From positions 4,152,501 to 4,216,500 of the forward strand of contig NZ_CP070506.1 in assembly GCF_016925675.1 (NCBI RefSeq): 64,000 bases of DNA, read 5' to 3'. The stretch comes from Pseudomonas hygromyciniae (lineage in GTDB: Bacteria > Pseudomonadota > Gammaproteobacteria > Pseudomonadales > Pseudomonadaceae). Of the stretch, positions 53,053-61,729 are shown piece after piece (within the stretch, counting starts at the first letter, position 1; every line of letters begins with the position of its first letter). The position numbers and the translations under genes are program-made. Below the pieces are notes generated by a model. It did no database searches. It was not told where the DNA came from and worked only from the letters and a program-made list of their open reading frames with translations.

Positions 53053-54396
53053 ATGTCGACCTGCTCCGTACACCCGCTGCCCTACCACGCCAACCCCGCC
53101 GAGTATTTTGCGGCGATCCGCCATGCACCCGGGGCCGTGCTGCTGGACAGCGGCCGACCAGCAGCCGAGCGGGGTCGTTATGACCTGCTCAGCGCCTGGC
53201 CGGAAGCAACGTTGGCGGTATGGCCGGATGAAAGCGGTAGCGATTTCCTGCAACGCCTGCGGGAAAACCTGACGCTGCTGGGTGAAGCGAGCCTGCCCGC
53301 ACCTTATGAGCTACCGTTTGCCGGCGGCTTGATCGGTTACCTGAGCTACGACTTTGGCCGCCACCTGGAACAACTGCCGCACCAGGCAATCGACGACCTG
53401 GGTCTGCCCGATGCGCGTTTTGGCCTCTACGCCTGGGCGCTGATCAGCGACCACCAGGCGCGCACCAGCCAATTGGTGTTCCATCCGAAACTGCAGGAAA
53501 GCGAACTGCAACGGCTGCTGGCCCTGTTCAGCCAACCTGCCGCCCAGACCCAGGCCAGCTTCAAGCTGCACACCCGGATGACCCCGGACCTGAGCGCCGA
53601 AGCCTATGAGCAAGCCTTGGCCCGCATCCAGGCCTATATCCAGGCCGGTGATTGCTATCAGGTCAACTTCGCCCAACGCTTTCGCGCGACCTGCAACGGG
53701 GATCCATGGGTCGCCTATTGCGCCCTGCGCGCAGCGTGCCCGACGCCGTTCTCCGGCTTCCAGAGCCTGCCGGATGACGGCGCGGTAGTAAGCCTGTCGC
53801 CCGAGCGTTTCGTACGGGTCAGCCAGCGCCAGGTGGAAACCCGCCCGATCAAGGGCACCCGACCTCGGGGGCTGACGCCTCAAGAAGATGCCGCCAACGC
53901 GGCCGAACTCCTGGCCAGCCCCAAGGATCGCGCGGAGAACCTGATGATCGTCGATCTGCTGCGCAATGACCTGGGCCGCACCTGCCGCACCGGCTCGGTC
54001 AAGGTGCCGGAGTTGTTCAGCCTGGAAAGCTATCCGAATGTGCATCACCTGGTCAGCAGCGTGACCGGCGAACTGGCTGACGGCAAAGACGCCTTGGACC
54101 TGATCGCCGGCAGCTTCCCCGGCGGCTCGATCACCGGTGCGCCGAAGATCCGCGCGATGCAGATCATCGACGAACTGGAACCCACCCGCCGCGGGCTGTA
54201 CTGCGGCTCGTTGCTCTACCTGGATGTGCGCGGCGGGATGGACAGCTCCATCGCCATTCGCAGCCTGCTGGTCAAGGACGGCCAAGTCTGTTGTTGGGGC
54301 GGCGGCGGGATCGTTGCCGACTCCCAGTGGCAGGCGGAGTATCAGGAATCGATGACCAAGGTGCGGGTGTTGCTGGAGACGCTGGAAGCGCTGTAA
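53053..54396 (+). CDS. pabB: Aminodeoxychorismate synthase component I
   Basis: This 447-residue chorismate-utilising enzyme makes 4-amino-4-deoxychorismate for folate, using ammonia from PabA. The PIKGTRPRG motif (Lys of PIKGT about 270) distinguishes PabB from anthranilate synthase TrpE. SGFQSLPDDGAVVSLSPERFV, LIVDLLRNDLGR-type and GSFPGGSITGAPK segments are also present. It is a single gene, 115 bases after the ATP-grasp gene, with no pabA nearby. Confidence 0.95.
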   Translation: MSTCSVHPLPYHANPAEYFAAIRHAPGAVLLDSGRPAAERGRYDLLSAWPEATLAVWPDESGSDFLQRLRENLTLLGEASLPAPYELPFAGGLIGYLSYDFGRHLEQLPHQAIDDLGLPDARFGLYAWALISDHQARTSQLVFHPKLQESELQRLLALFSQPAAQTQASFKLHTRMTPDLSAEAYEQALARIQAYIQAGDCYQVNFAQRFRATCNGDPWVAYCALRAACPTPFSGFQSLPDDGAVVSLSPERFVRVSQRQVETRPIKGTRPRGLTPQEDAANAAELLASPKDRAENLMIVDLLRNDLGRTCRTGSVKVPELFSLESYPNVHHLVSSVTGELADGKDALDLIAGSFPGGSITGAPKIRAMQIIDELEPTRRGLYCGSLLYLDVRGGMDSSIAIRSLLVKDGQVCCWGGGGIVADSQWQAEYQESMTKVRVLLETLEAL

Positions 54397-54592
54397 ACCC
54401 ACCTCCCAGGGAAAGAACCTGAATCAGAACCGCCGTGGACAGCAGCGGGGCGCAGGGATAGCGTCTCGCTTCGAAGTTACTTGGCCGTCTGTGAGGGATC
54501 ACATGGATCGACTGCTTGTTGCCTTTGTCGTTGTATCGCTTGCTGCGTTGAAACAAAGCCCATTTCCTACACATCGCGCTCCCTACCAGGAC

Positions 54593-54636
54593 TTGAAAAC
54601 CCCGGAAGTGACGCCTAATATCTCCCAAATTGGGAG
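54593..54636 (+). promoter_or_regulatory. higBA promoter with overlapping operator
   Basis: TTGAAA (54593-54598) and TAATAT (54616-54621) are 17 bases apart. The palindrome CTCCCAA-A-TTGGGAG (54622-54636) starts directly after the -10 box, where the HigA antitoxin would block RNA polymerase. The toxin ATG follows ten bases later. Confidence 0.75.
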
Positions 54637-54645
54637 GTTCGATAG

Positions 54646-54948
54646 ATGCGAATAATCGCAAGAGCCGCCTTAAGGGAGTTCTGGGAAAGCAGCCCGGCTT
54701 ATACCGACTCAAAAACACCACTGGTTGAATGGTATCGCCATCTAGAGAAATCCACTTATCACACGCCACAGGACCTGAAGAGGGTGCTTCGAACCGCAAG
54801 CACGCTCAAAGGAGGAAGGGTCGTGTTCAATATTGGTGGCAATAAGTATCGGGTGGTTGTGGCGATCGACTATTTGCGGCAGCTGGGTTTCATACGGTTT
54901 GTCGGCACCCATGCCCAGTACGACCAGATCAACGCGGAGACTGTGTGA
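54646..54948 (+). CDS. higB: HigB-type mRNA interferase toxin
   Basis: This 100-residue basic protein belongs to the HigB_toxin family: MRIIARAALREFWE at the start, KGGRVVFNIGGNKYRVVVAIDY (about 62-85) and the final FVGTHAQYDQIN. It should cleave mRNA in translating ribosomes. The toxin gene comes first, the usual order for HigBA, and its stop overlaps the antitoxin ATG by one base. It is preceded by its own promoter and operator. A chromosomal TA pair between pabB and thrH suggests a recent acquisition. Confidence 0.92.
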   Translation: MRIIARAALREFWESSPAYTDSKTPLVEWYRHLEKSTYHTPQDLKRVLRTASTLKGGRVVFNIGGNKYRVVVAIDYLRQLGFIRFVGTHAQYDQINAETV

Positions 54949-55304
54949 TGAACATCAAACCTATTCGTACCCCAGAAGACCTGGCCGCTGCGCTGGCGCG
55001 TGTGGATCAGTTATGGGGGGCGCAGATCGGTTCGCCGGAAGGTGATGAGCTGGAAATTCTCGCGCTGCTGATCGAAAGATACGAAGACGAACACTTTCCC
55101 ATGCCGCCTTCCGATCCGGTGGAGGCTATCAAATTCCGTATGGACCAGATGGGCCTGACGGCGCGCGACCTGGAGCCCTTTATCGGCTCCAGCGGCCGAG
55201 TGTCCGAAGTGCTGAACCACAAGCGCAAGCTGAGCCTGGCCATGATCAAGCGCCTGCACGAAGGTTTGCGCATTCCTTATGAGCGGTTGTTTGAAGGGGC
55301 TTGA
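54948..55304 (+). CDS. higA: HigA-type antitoxin (helix-turn-helix)
   Basis: This 118-residue protein has an N-terminal toxin-binding part (about 1-60) and a C-terminal XRE-type helix-turn-helix (about 62-110; IKFRMDQMGLTARDLEPFIGSSGRVSEVLNHKRKLSLAMIKRLHEGL). It neutralises HigB and represses the operon through the palindrome at 54622-54636. ATG 54948 overlaps the toxin stop (GTGATG); a GTG at 54945 is unlikely. Confidence 0.92.
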   Translation: MNIKPIRTPEDLAAALARVDQLWGAQIGSPEGDELEILALLIERYEDEHFPMPPSDPVEAIKFRMDQMGLTARDLEPFIGSSGRVSEVLNHKRKLSLAMIKRLHEGLRIPYERLFEGA

Positions 55305-55308
55305 GGGC

Positions 55309-55627
55309 CTTATCGCGGCATAGGTATCTACACAACTTTGCCGCAACGCCTAGATCCAGGCAGATAGCGCAGTTGTGGCGAGCGGGCTTGCCCCGCGCTG
55401 GGCTGCGAAGCAGCCCCAAAACCAGCAGCTGCGGTGTATCTGGTACAACGCATTCGGCTTATTGGGGCTGCTTCGCAGCCCAGCGCGGGGCAAGCCCGCT
55501 CGCCACGGGTGAGTTCGTCAGTTTCTGAAAGTTGTGTAGATACTTATGCTTATCGCGGGCAAGCCAGCTCCCACATTTTTGCTCTGCAAACACAGTCGAA
55601 AATGGGGGAGCGAGCTTGCTCGCGATG
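55309..55627. repeat. REPIN interrupted by the TIR element (copy 2)
   Basis: To the right of the element, ATCGCGGGCAAGCCAGCTCC (55552 on) faces GGGGGAGCGAGCTTGCTCGC ending near 55627, an imperfect REP pair. The element at 55319-55548 sits at the outer end of the left arm, with the target CTTATCGCGG duplicated on both sides. Confidence 0.75.
55319..55548. mobile_element. Small non-autonomous TIR element (MITE-like), copy 2
   Basis: This 230-bp element begins CATAGGTATCTACACAACTT and ends with the complement of CATAAGTATCTACACAACTT. The REP-like palindrome occupies 55375-55506. A perfect 10-bp direct repeat CTTATCGCGG flanks it at 55309-55318 and 55549-55558. Ends, centre and size match copy 1 at 40644; no transposase is encoded. 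Confidence 0.88.
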
Positions 55628-55651
55628 AGGCCGTCAGCCTCGCTAAATCAC

Positions 55652-56269
55652 TTACAGGCTCAACGACCGATTCGAGGCCTTGATGAACTCCCGCTTCAAG
55701 TCCTCAAAGGTATGCACCGCCGGGAATTGCGGGAACTCGCGAATCACATTCTCCGGCGCATGGAACAGAATCCCACGATCCGCCTCACCCAACATGGTGG
55801 TGTCGTTGTACGAATCACCGGCAGCAATGACCCGGTAGTACAGGGTCTTGAAGGCCAGTACCGACTGGCGCTTGGGGTCTTTCTGGCGCAGTTGATAGCT
55901 CACCACCCGATCATTTTCATCGGTGATCAGGCGGTGGCAAAGCAGGGTCGGGAAGCCCAGTTGACGCATCAACGGCTGGGAGAACTCATAGAAGGTGTCC
56001 GAGAGGATCACCACCTGGAAGCGCTCGCGCAGCCAATCGACGAACTCGATGGCGCCCTCCAGCGGCTTGAGGGTGGCGATCACTTCCTGGATATCCGACA
56101 GTTTCAAACCGTGCTCGTCGAGAATCCGCAGGCGCTGCTTCATCAGCACGTCGTAGTCGGGAATGTCCCGGGTGGTGGCCCGCAAGGATTCAATACCGGT
56201 TTTTTCAGCGAAGGCGATCCAGATTTCCGGAACCAGCACCCCTTCCAGGTCGAGACAGGCAATTTCCAC
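55652..56269 (-). CDS. thrH: ThrH phosphoserine phosphatase/homoserine phosphotransferase
   Basis: This 205-residue HAD-family enzyme dephosphorylates phosphoserine and can transfer the phosphate to homoserine. The N-terminal motif reads ACLDLEGVL, where the usual DxD is DLE, as in ThrH; VILSDTF supplies motif II, and GDSYNDTTML the metal site. The start is a GTG at 56269 with GGGAG six bases upstream, giving the usual ThrH length; longer frames are unsupported. It is divergent from cysH. Confidence 0.93.
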   Translation of the reverse strand: MEIACLDLEGVLVPEIWIAFAEKTGIESLRATTRDIPDYDVLMKQRLRILDEHGLKLSDIQEVIATLKPLEGAIEFVDWLRERFQVVILSDTFYEFSQPLMRQLGFPTLLCHRLITDENDRVVSYQLRQKDPKRQSVLAFKTLYYRVIAAGDSYNDTTMLGEADRGILFHAPENVIREFPQFPAVHTFEDLKREFIKASNRSLSL

Positions 56270-56423
56270 AAGACACTCCCATTTGGATTTTTTTTCAGTT
56301 GAGCGAGTAAAAGGACTGCCGAACTCTAGCGATTCGCGCTGGCCGCCGCAACGCAGGGCGGATTTTGTTAACATCCCACCCCTATAGAGCGCTCAGCGCC
56401 ACTGACCTGTAGGAACCGTCCTG

Positions 56424-57158
56424 ATGAACCAAGCCTTCGACGTCGCTGAACTCGCCGCGACCTATGCCAACAAGTCCGCCCAAGACATCCTCAAGCTGGC
56501 GTTCAGCCAGTTCGGCGATGACCTGTGGATTTCCTTCAGCGGTGCCGAGGACGTGGTGCTGGTGGATATGGCCTGGAAGCTGAACAAAAACGTCAAGGTC
56601 TTCAGCCTCGACACCGGCCGCCTGCATCCGGAGACCTACCGGTTTATCGAGCAGGTGCGCGACTTCTACAAGATCGATATCGAGTTGATCTCGCCGGACC
56701 AGAGCAAGCTGGAACCCTTCGTCAAGGAAAAGGGCCTGTTCAGCTTCTACAAGGACGGCCATGGCGAATGCTGCGGCGTGCGCAAGATCGAACCGCTGCG
56801 CCGCAAACTCTCTGGCGTCAGCGCCTGGGCCACCGGCCAGCGCCGCGACCAGAGCCCCGGCACCCGCAGCCAGGTGGCGGCCCTGGAAATCGACACGGCG
56901 TTCTCCACGCCGGAACGCACCCTCTACAAGTTCAACCCGCTGGCACAAATGACCAGTGAAGAGATCTGGGGCTATATCCGCATGCTGGAGCTGCCTTACA
57001 ACAGCCTGCACGAACGCGGCTTTATCAGCATCGGCTGCGAGCCGTGCACTCGCCCGGTGTTGCCGAACCAGCATGAGCGCGAAGGCCGTTGGTGGTGGGA
57101 AGAAGCAACCCAGAAGGAATGCGGGTTGCATGCGGGGAATATCATCAGCAAGGCCTGA
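56424..57158 (+). CDS. cysH: Adenylyl-sulfate (APS) reductase, [4Fe-4S] type
   Basis: This 244-residue cytoplasmic enzyme reduces APS to sulfite. The P-loop-like [10 protein letters not shown] (about 38), the catalytic ECGLHAGN near the C-terminus, and the cluster cysteines CC (about 115) and CEPC (about 205) mark the APS-using form rather than the cluster-free PAPS reductase of enterobacteria. It is a single gene in this window. Confidence 0.95.
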   Translation: MNQAFDVAELAATYANKSAQDILKLAFSQFGDDLWISFSGAEDVVLVDMAWKLNKNVKVFSLDTGRLHPETYRFIEQVRDFYKIDIELISPDQSKLEPFVKEKGLFSFYKDGHGECCGVRKIEPLRRKLSGVSAWATGQRRDQSPGTRSQVAALEIDTAFSTPERTLYKFNPLAQMTSEEIWGYIRMLELPYNSLHERGFISIGCEPCTRPVLPNQHEREGRWWWEEATQKECGLHAGNIISKA

Positions 57159-57603
57159 AACCGCCCCCTCCGATATAGCGCTGTGTGGCGAGCGGGCTCG
57201 CCACAACAAGCCCGCCCCCGCACTTTTTCCGCTCGCCGCAAAATCCCGTACACAATATTGTCACTAACAGTGCCATTTTTGTGTGCACTTCAATTATTTC
57301 GCACCGAAAAGTTACACCCCACTTCGGCCAACTTCCTACATCCTCCACACCTACATTCCCGCAACAAAATAAATACCTGTTCAAACGGTCAATTTATAGT
57401 TGTTTAAATTCAGCTATTTATTAATCAAACCTGCAAAAACGAAATTAGCCAAACTTTTGATAGATAAAAAACCTGGCACGCAAGTGGCTAAGGGAGTTGA
57501 AGTCTTTGTATACAACTTCAACAACAACCTTCATACACTTTGTGTCCGCATGCCAGGCGCCCTGCAACCCAGCGCCTGCTGCAGATGCCAGGAGCCTGCC
57601 GGA
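57159..57603 (+). promoter_or_regulatory. AT-rich upstream region with sigma-54 promoter and GTATAC palindrome
   Basis: A partial REP palindrome (57183-57213) lies near the cysH end. The middle is AT-rich and without coding frames. TGGCACG-CAAG-TGGCT (57474-57489) has GG and GC ten bases apart and a perfect -24 box; its -12 box has one mismatch. TTGTATACAA at 57506-57515 is a perfect palindrome of GntR/FCD type placed just after the predicted start near 57500. Both probably control the permease-racemase pair. Confidence 0.6.
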
Positions 57604-59133
57604 ATGCGCACAACTCTTCCCAATAATCTCGCACTGGATCTGCCCTCCTCCACAGCCAGCCCCACGGCCGCAAACCCCGGCCCGCTGGTGCTCAGCCCAC
57701 GCCTGCACAACAAGGACCTGGCACCCACCAAGGTCGAAGGCCGGCGCTGGGGTGGCTATAGCATCTTCGCCCTGTGGACCAACGATGTGCACAACATCGC
57801 CAACTATTCCTTCGCCATCGGCTTGTACGCACTGGGGCTGGGTGGCTGGCAGATTCTGTTGTCACTGGGGATCGGCGCGGCGCTGGTGTATTTCTTTATG
57901 AATCTGTCCGGCTATATGGGCCAGAAAACCGGTGTGCCGTTTCCGGTGATCAGCCGGATCAGTTTCGGCATATATGGCGCGCAAATACCTGCGCTTATCC
58001 GGGCCGTGATTGCCATCGCCTGGTTCGGGATTCAAACCTACCTCGCATCAGTGGTGTTCCGCGTTCTATTGGTGGCGATTGATCCAGGATTTTCCGACTA
58101 CGACCATAACTCGATCCTCGGTCTTTCAACCTTGGGCTGGGCATGTTTTGTGCTGATCTGGTTTGTGCAACTGGTGATCCTGGCCTACGGCATGGAAATG
58201 GTCCGCCGCTACGAAGGCTTTGCCGGCCCGGTCATCCTGCTGACTGTCGCGGCGCTGGCCGGTTGGATGTATTTCCAGGCAAGCGGCAATATCGCCTGGT
58301 CAATCCGCGAGCCCCTGAGCGGTGGCGAGATGTGGCGCAATATCTTTGCCGGTGGCGCCTTGTGGTTGGCGATCTACGGCACCCTGATCCTCAATTTCTG
58401 CGACTTCGCCCGTTCATCGCCCTGCCGCAAGACCATCCAGGTCGGCAACTTCTGGGGCCTGCCGGTGAATATCCTGGTGTTCGCGATCATCACCGTGCTG
58501 TTGTGCGGCGGCCAGTTCCAACTCAATGGCCAGGTGATCGAAAGCCCTACCCAGATCATCGCGGCCATTCCCAATACCTTCTTCCTGGTGCTGGGATGCC
58601 TGGCATTCCTGATCGTCACCGTGGCGGTGAACATCATGGCCAACTTCGTTGCCCCGGCCTTTGTCTTGAGCAACCTGGCGCCCAAGTACCTGAACTTCCG
58701 CCGCGCCGGGCTGATCAGCGCGTTTCTCGCGGTGCTCATCCTGCCGTGGAACCTCTACAACAGCCCGCTGGTGATTGTGTACTTCCTCTCCGGCCTCGGT
58801 GCCCTGCTGGGCCCACTGTATGGCGTGATCATGGTGGATTACTGGTTGATCCGTAAGGGCCGGATCGACGTGCCGCAGTTGTACAGCGAAGATCCCAACG
58901 GCGCGTATTACTACAGCCGCGGGGTCAACCTGCGGGCGGTGGCCGCGTTTGTCCCGGCGGCGGTGATTGCCATTGTGCTGGCACTGCTGCCGGGTTTTGC
59001 CAGCGTCTCGCCGTTCTCCTGGCTGTTTGGCGCCGGCATTGGCGGGGTGCTGTATTGGCTGATCGCCAAGCGCCAGCCGGTCTACGCCGATATCAGCGGC
59101 GAGAGCATCGCTGTCGACAACGTCAGTCATTGA
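57604..59133 (+). CDS. NCS1-family permease (hydantoin/allantoin/nucleobase type)
   Basis: This 509-residue inner-membrane protein has about 12 helices. Early sequence RRWGGYSIFALWTNDVHNIANYSFA (about 38-62) and GMEMVRRYEGFAGPVI are typical of NCS1 transporters for hydantoins, allantoin, uracil or cytosine. The racemase gene follows by 14 bases, which favours hydantoin or allantoin. AGGAG lies nine bases before ATG 57604; longer frames extend into the regulatory region. Sigma-54 control fits use as a nitrogen source. Confidence 0.9.
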   Translation: MRTTLPNNLALDLPSSTASPTAANPGPLVLSPRLHNKDLAPTKVEGRRWGGYSIFALWTNDVHNIANYSFAIGLYALGLGGWQILLSLGIGAALVYFFMNLSGYMGQKTGVPFPVISRISFGIYGAQIPALIRAVIAIAWFGIQTYLASVVFRVLLVAIDPGFSDYDHNSILGLSTLGWACFVLIWFVQLVILAYGMEMVRRYEGFAGPVILLTVAALAGWMYFQASGNIAWSIREPLSGGEMWRNIFAGGALWLAIYGTLILNFCDFARSSPCRKTIQVGNFWGLPVNILVFAIITVLLCGGQFQLNGQVIESPTQIIAAIPNTFFLVLGCLAFLIVTVAVNIMANFVAPAFVLSNLAPKYLNFRRAGLISAFLAVLILPWNLYNSPLVIVYFLSGLGALLGPLYGVIMVDYWLIRKGRIDVPQLYSEDPNGAYYYSRGVNLRAVAAFVPAAVIAIVLALLPGFASVSPFSWLFGAGIGGVLYWLIAKRQPVYADISGESIAVDNVSH

Positions 59134-59147
59134 TCAGGGAGCATTCC

Positions 59148-59876
59148 ATGCGCATTCTCGTCGTCAACGTCAACACCACCGAATCCATCACCGAGGCCAT
59201 TGCCCAGCAGGCCCGCAGCGTGGCGGCGGCGGGCACCGAAATTGTCGGGCTGACGCCGTTTTTCGGTGCCGAATCGGTAGAAGGCAATTTCGAAAGCTAC
59301 CTGGCGGCCATCGCGGTGATGGACCGGGTGATGGCCTACGATCAGCCATTCGATGCGGTCATCCAGGCCGGTTATGGCGAACATGGCCGCGAAGGCCTGC
59401 AAGAATTGTTGAACGTGCCGGTAGTGGATATCACCGATGCCGCCGCCTGCACCGCCATGTTTCTCGGCCATGCTTACTCGGTGGTTACCACCCTGGACCG
59501 CACGGTGCCGTTGATCGAAGACCGGCTCAAGCTTTCCGGGCTGTATGAGCGCTGCGCCTCGGTGCGCGCCAGCGGTATGGCGGTGCTGGAACTGGAGGAA
59601 CACCCGTTGCGGGCCATGGAAGCCATCGTGCGTCAGGCCGAGCTGGCCATCAGCGAAGACAAGGCCGAAGTGATCTGCCTGGGTTGCGGCGGCATGGCCG
59701 GGCTGGATGAGCAAATCCGCCAGCGCACCGGCGTGCCGGTGGTCGATGGCGTGACGGCTGCTGTCACCCTGGCCGAAGCGTTGGTAAGGCTGGGGTTGTC
59801 GACTTCGAAGGTGCGTACCTATGCCACACCCCGGCCGAAGAACATCATCGGTTGGCCGGGGCGATTCGCGCGGTAA
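59148..59876 (+). CDS. Asp/Glu/hydantoin racemase family enzyme
   Basis: This 242-residue cofactor-free racemase has the two catalytic cysteines in DAAACTAMFLG (about 78) and CLGCGGMAG (about 183). MRILVVNVNTTESIT and the two-cysteine layout match hydantoin and allantoin racemases. It sits with an NCS1 permease, so it should invert the imported hydantoin or allantoin. No hydantoinase or allantoinase is in the window. GGGAG lies six bases before the ATG. Confidence 0.9.
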   Translation: MRILVVNVNTTESITEAIAQQARSVAAAGTEIVGLTPFFGAESVEGNFESYLAAIAVMDRVMAYDQPFDAVIQAGYGEHGREGLQELLNVPVVDITDAAACTAMFLGHAYSVVTTLDRTVPLIEDRLKLSGLYERCASVRASGMAVLELEEHPLRAMEAIVRQAELAISEDKAEVICLGCGGMAGLDEQIRQRTGVPVVDGVTAAVTLAEALVRLGLSTSKVRTYATPRPKNIIGWPGRFAR

Positions 59877-59897
59877 GGCCATCGCCGGCATGGCGGT

Positions 59898-60821
59898 TCA
59901 GATCGCACTGAACCGCTGCGCCAACTGCTGCTGGGCAAACTGCTCGAGGATGAAGTCGACAAACACCCGGGTCTTGCCCGGCAGCAGTTTGTGCTCGGCG
60001 TAATACAGGGAGATATTGCCGTCATCAACGTACCAGTCGGGCAACACTCGCACCACGGCGCCGCTCTCGAGAAACGGCACAGCCATCGGCATGCTGACCA
60101 GGGCAATGCCCAGGCCTTGGGTGCAGGCGCAGCACGCGGCTTCGGAGTCGCCCATGGTCATCCGCGGTTTGAGCATCAAGGGCCGCTGTTCGCGGGCGCG
60201 ATTGGTCAATTGCCAGGTCCGCACGCGGCCGGTTTGCGGCGAACGGATCAGGATGCCATTGCACAAGCCCAGGTCTTCTGGGACACGCACGGGCAGGCGT
60301 TTTGCCAGGTAATCGGGCGAGGCCACCAAAATCCGGTGGGCCGGGGTCAGCTTGCGCGCGACCACGCCTTGGGGCAGATCGAACCCGCCGCCGATGGCCG
60401 CATCAAAGCCCTGGCCGATCAGGTCGACCTGGCGATTATCAAAATGCCAATCAGGACTGATATCGGGAAAACGTCGCATAAAATCTGCCAACAGCGGCAC
60501 CACATAGCGGTTGCCGAATACCGTGCCCATACTCACTTTGAGCGTACCCACGGGCCGGCCTTCGGCGCTGGCCAGGTTGGCCACGGCATTCTGGATAGTG
60601 GTGAGACTGGCGCTGACCTCTTGCAGAAAAAACTTACCGGCTTCAGTCAATGTAAGGCGCCGGGTACTGCGCTGAAACAACCGCACGCCCAGGCGCGCCT
60701 CAAGCTTGGCGACGCTTTTGCCGACGGCCGCCGGCGTCAGGCTCAGGTGCCGGGCCGCTTCGGCAAAGCTGCCGCCTTCGGCGCTGCGCACGAAGCATTC
60801 GATACTGCCGAAGCTCTCCAT
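59898..60821 (-). CDS. LysR-family transcriptional regulator
   Basis: This 307-residue protein has the LysR winged helix (about 5-65; FVRSAEGGSFAEAARHLSLTPAAVGKSVAKLEARLGVRLFQRSTRRLTLTE, quoted in parts) and a periplasmic-binding-like effector domain. It is divergent from the SDR gene, the usual arrangement for a LysR target. The helix motif is AEAARHLSLTPAAVGKSV. Effector unknown. Confidence 0.93.
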   Translation of the reverse strand: MESFGSIECFVRSAEGGSFAEAARHLSLTPAAVGKSVAKLEARLGVRLFQRSTRRLTLTEAGKFFLQEVSASLTTIQNAVANLASAEGRPVGTLKVSMGTVFGNRYVVPLLADFMRRFPDISPDWHFDNRQVDLIGQGFDAAIGGGFDLPQGVVARKLTPAHRILVASPDYLAKRLPVRVPEDLGLCNGILIRSPQTGRVRTWQLTNRAREQRPLMLKPRMTMGDSEAACCACTQGLGIALVSMPMAVPFLESGAVVRVLPDWYVDDGNISLYYAEHKLLPGKTRVFVDFILEQFAQQQLAQRFSAI

Positions 60822-60948
60822 ACCCTCTCACTCTAAACTTTTGGTTTACACAGACTATAGCAATCACGGTCTACCGGGAGCGGCCAGCTCCGTCGATACT
60901 CGCCTCCAACAACCTGGCAGACCTGCCTTGAATGATCTGGAGATCGAC

Positions 60949-61695
60949 ATGACCACACAAACCCTCAGCGGCAAAGTTGCCTTGATCCAGGGCGGTTCCC
61001 GCGGCATCGGTGCCGCCATCGTCCAACGCTTGGCAGCGCAAGGCGCAGCTGTTGCCTTTACCTACGTCAGCTCCGCCGCCAAGGCTGAAGACCTGCAAAA
61101 CAGCGTCATCCGCGCTGGCGGCAAGGCCCTGGCGATTCAAGCCGACAGTGCCGATGCAAGCGCCATCCGCAATGCCGTCAGTGCCACTGTCGAAGCGTTC
61201 GGGCGCCTGGATATCCTGGTGAACAACGCCGGTGTGCTGGCGGTCGGCCCGCTGGAGGATTTCAAACTGGAGGACTTTGACCAGACCCTGGCCATCAACG
61301 TGCGCAGTGTGTTTATTGCCACCCAGGAAGCGGCCCGGCACATGGCCGAAGGGGGTCGCATCATCAATATCGGCAGTACCAACGCTGAGCGCATGCCCTT
61401 CGCCGGTGGCGGCCCGTATGCCATGAGCAAAGCCGCGCTGGTGGGCCTGACCAAAGGCCTGGCGCGCGACCTGGGGCCACGGGGGATTACCATCAACAAC
61501 GTGCAGCCAGGCCCGGTGGACACCGATATGAACCCGGCCAACAGTGAGTTTGCCGAGAGCCTGATTGGCCTGATGGCGGTCGGTCGGTATGGGCAGGTGG
61601 AAGAGATCGCCAGCTTTGTGGCTTACCTGGCAGGGCCGGAGGCTGGGTACATCACCGGCGCAAGCTTGACCATCGATGGTGGCTTCAGCGCATGA
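60949..61695 (+). CDS. Short-chain dehydrogenase/reductase
   Basis: This 248-residue NAD(P)H enzyme has GGSRGIGAAIV at the cofactor site, NNAGVLAVG, the catalytic serine in INIGST and the YAMSK pair (Tyr about 162, Lys about 166). It resembles 3-oxoacyl-ACP reductase-like SDRs that are usually controlled by a divergent LysR gene. Substrate unknown. ATG 60949 has TGGAG upstream; an in-frame extension to 60706 runs into the LysR gene and is rejected. Confidence 0.92.
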   Translation: MTTQTLSGKVALIQGGSRGIGAAIVQRLAAQGAAVAFTYVSSAAKAEDLQNSVIRAGGKALAIQADSADASAIRNAVSATVEAFGRLDILVNNAGVLAVGPLEDFKLEDFDQTLAINVRSVFIATQEAARHMAEGGRIINIGSTNAERMPFAGGGPYAMSKAALVGLTKGLARDLGPRGITINNVQPGPVDTDMNPANSEFAESLIGLMAVGRYGQVEEIASFVAYLAGPEAGYITGASLTIDGGFSA

Positions 61696-61698
61696 CGC

Positions 61699-61728
61699 TT
61701 GTAGGAGCCGGCAAGCCGGCTCCTACAA
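61699..61728. terminator. REP-like hairpin between convergent SDR and HAD genes
   Basis: TTGTAGGAGCCGG pairs with CCGGCTCCTACAA, a 13-bp stem with a four-base loop. It fills the space between the two stop codons and, though it lacks a long T-run, may end both transcripts; the arm is a REP subtype. Confidence 0.6.
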
Positions 61729-61729
61729 T

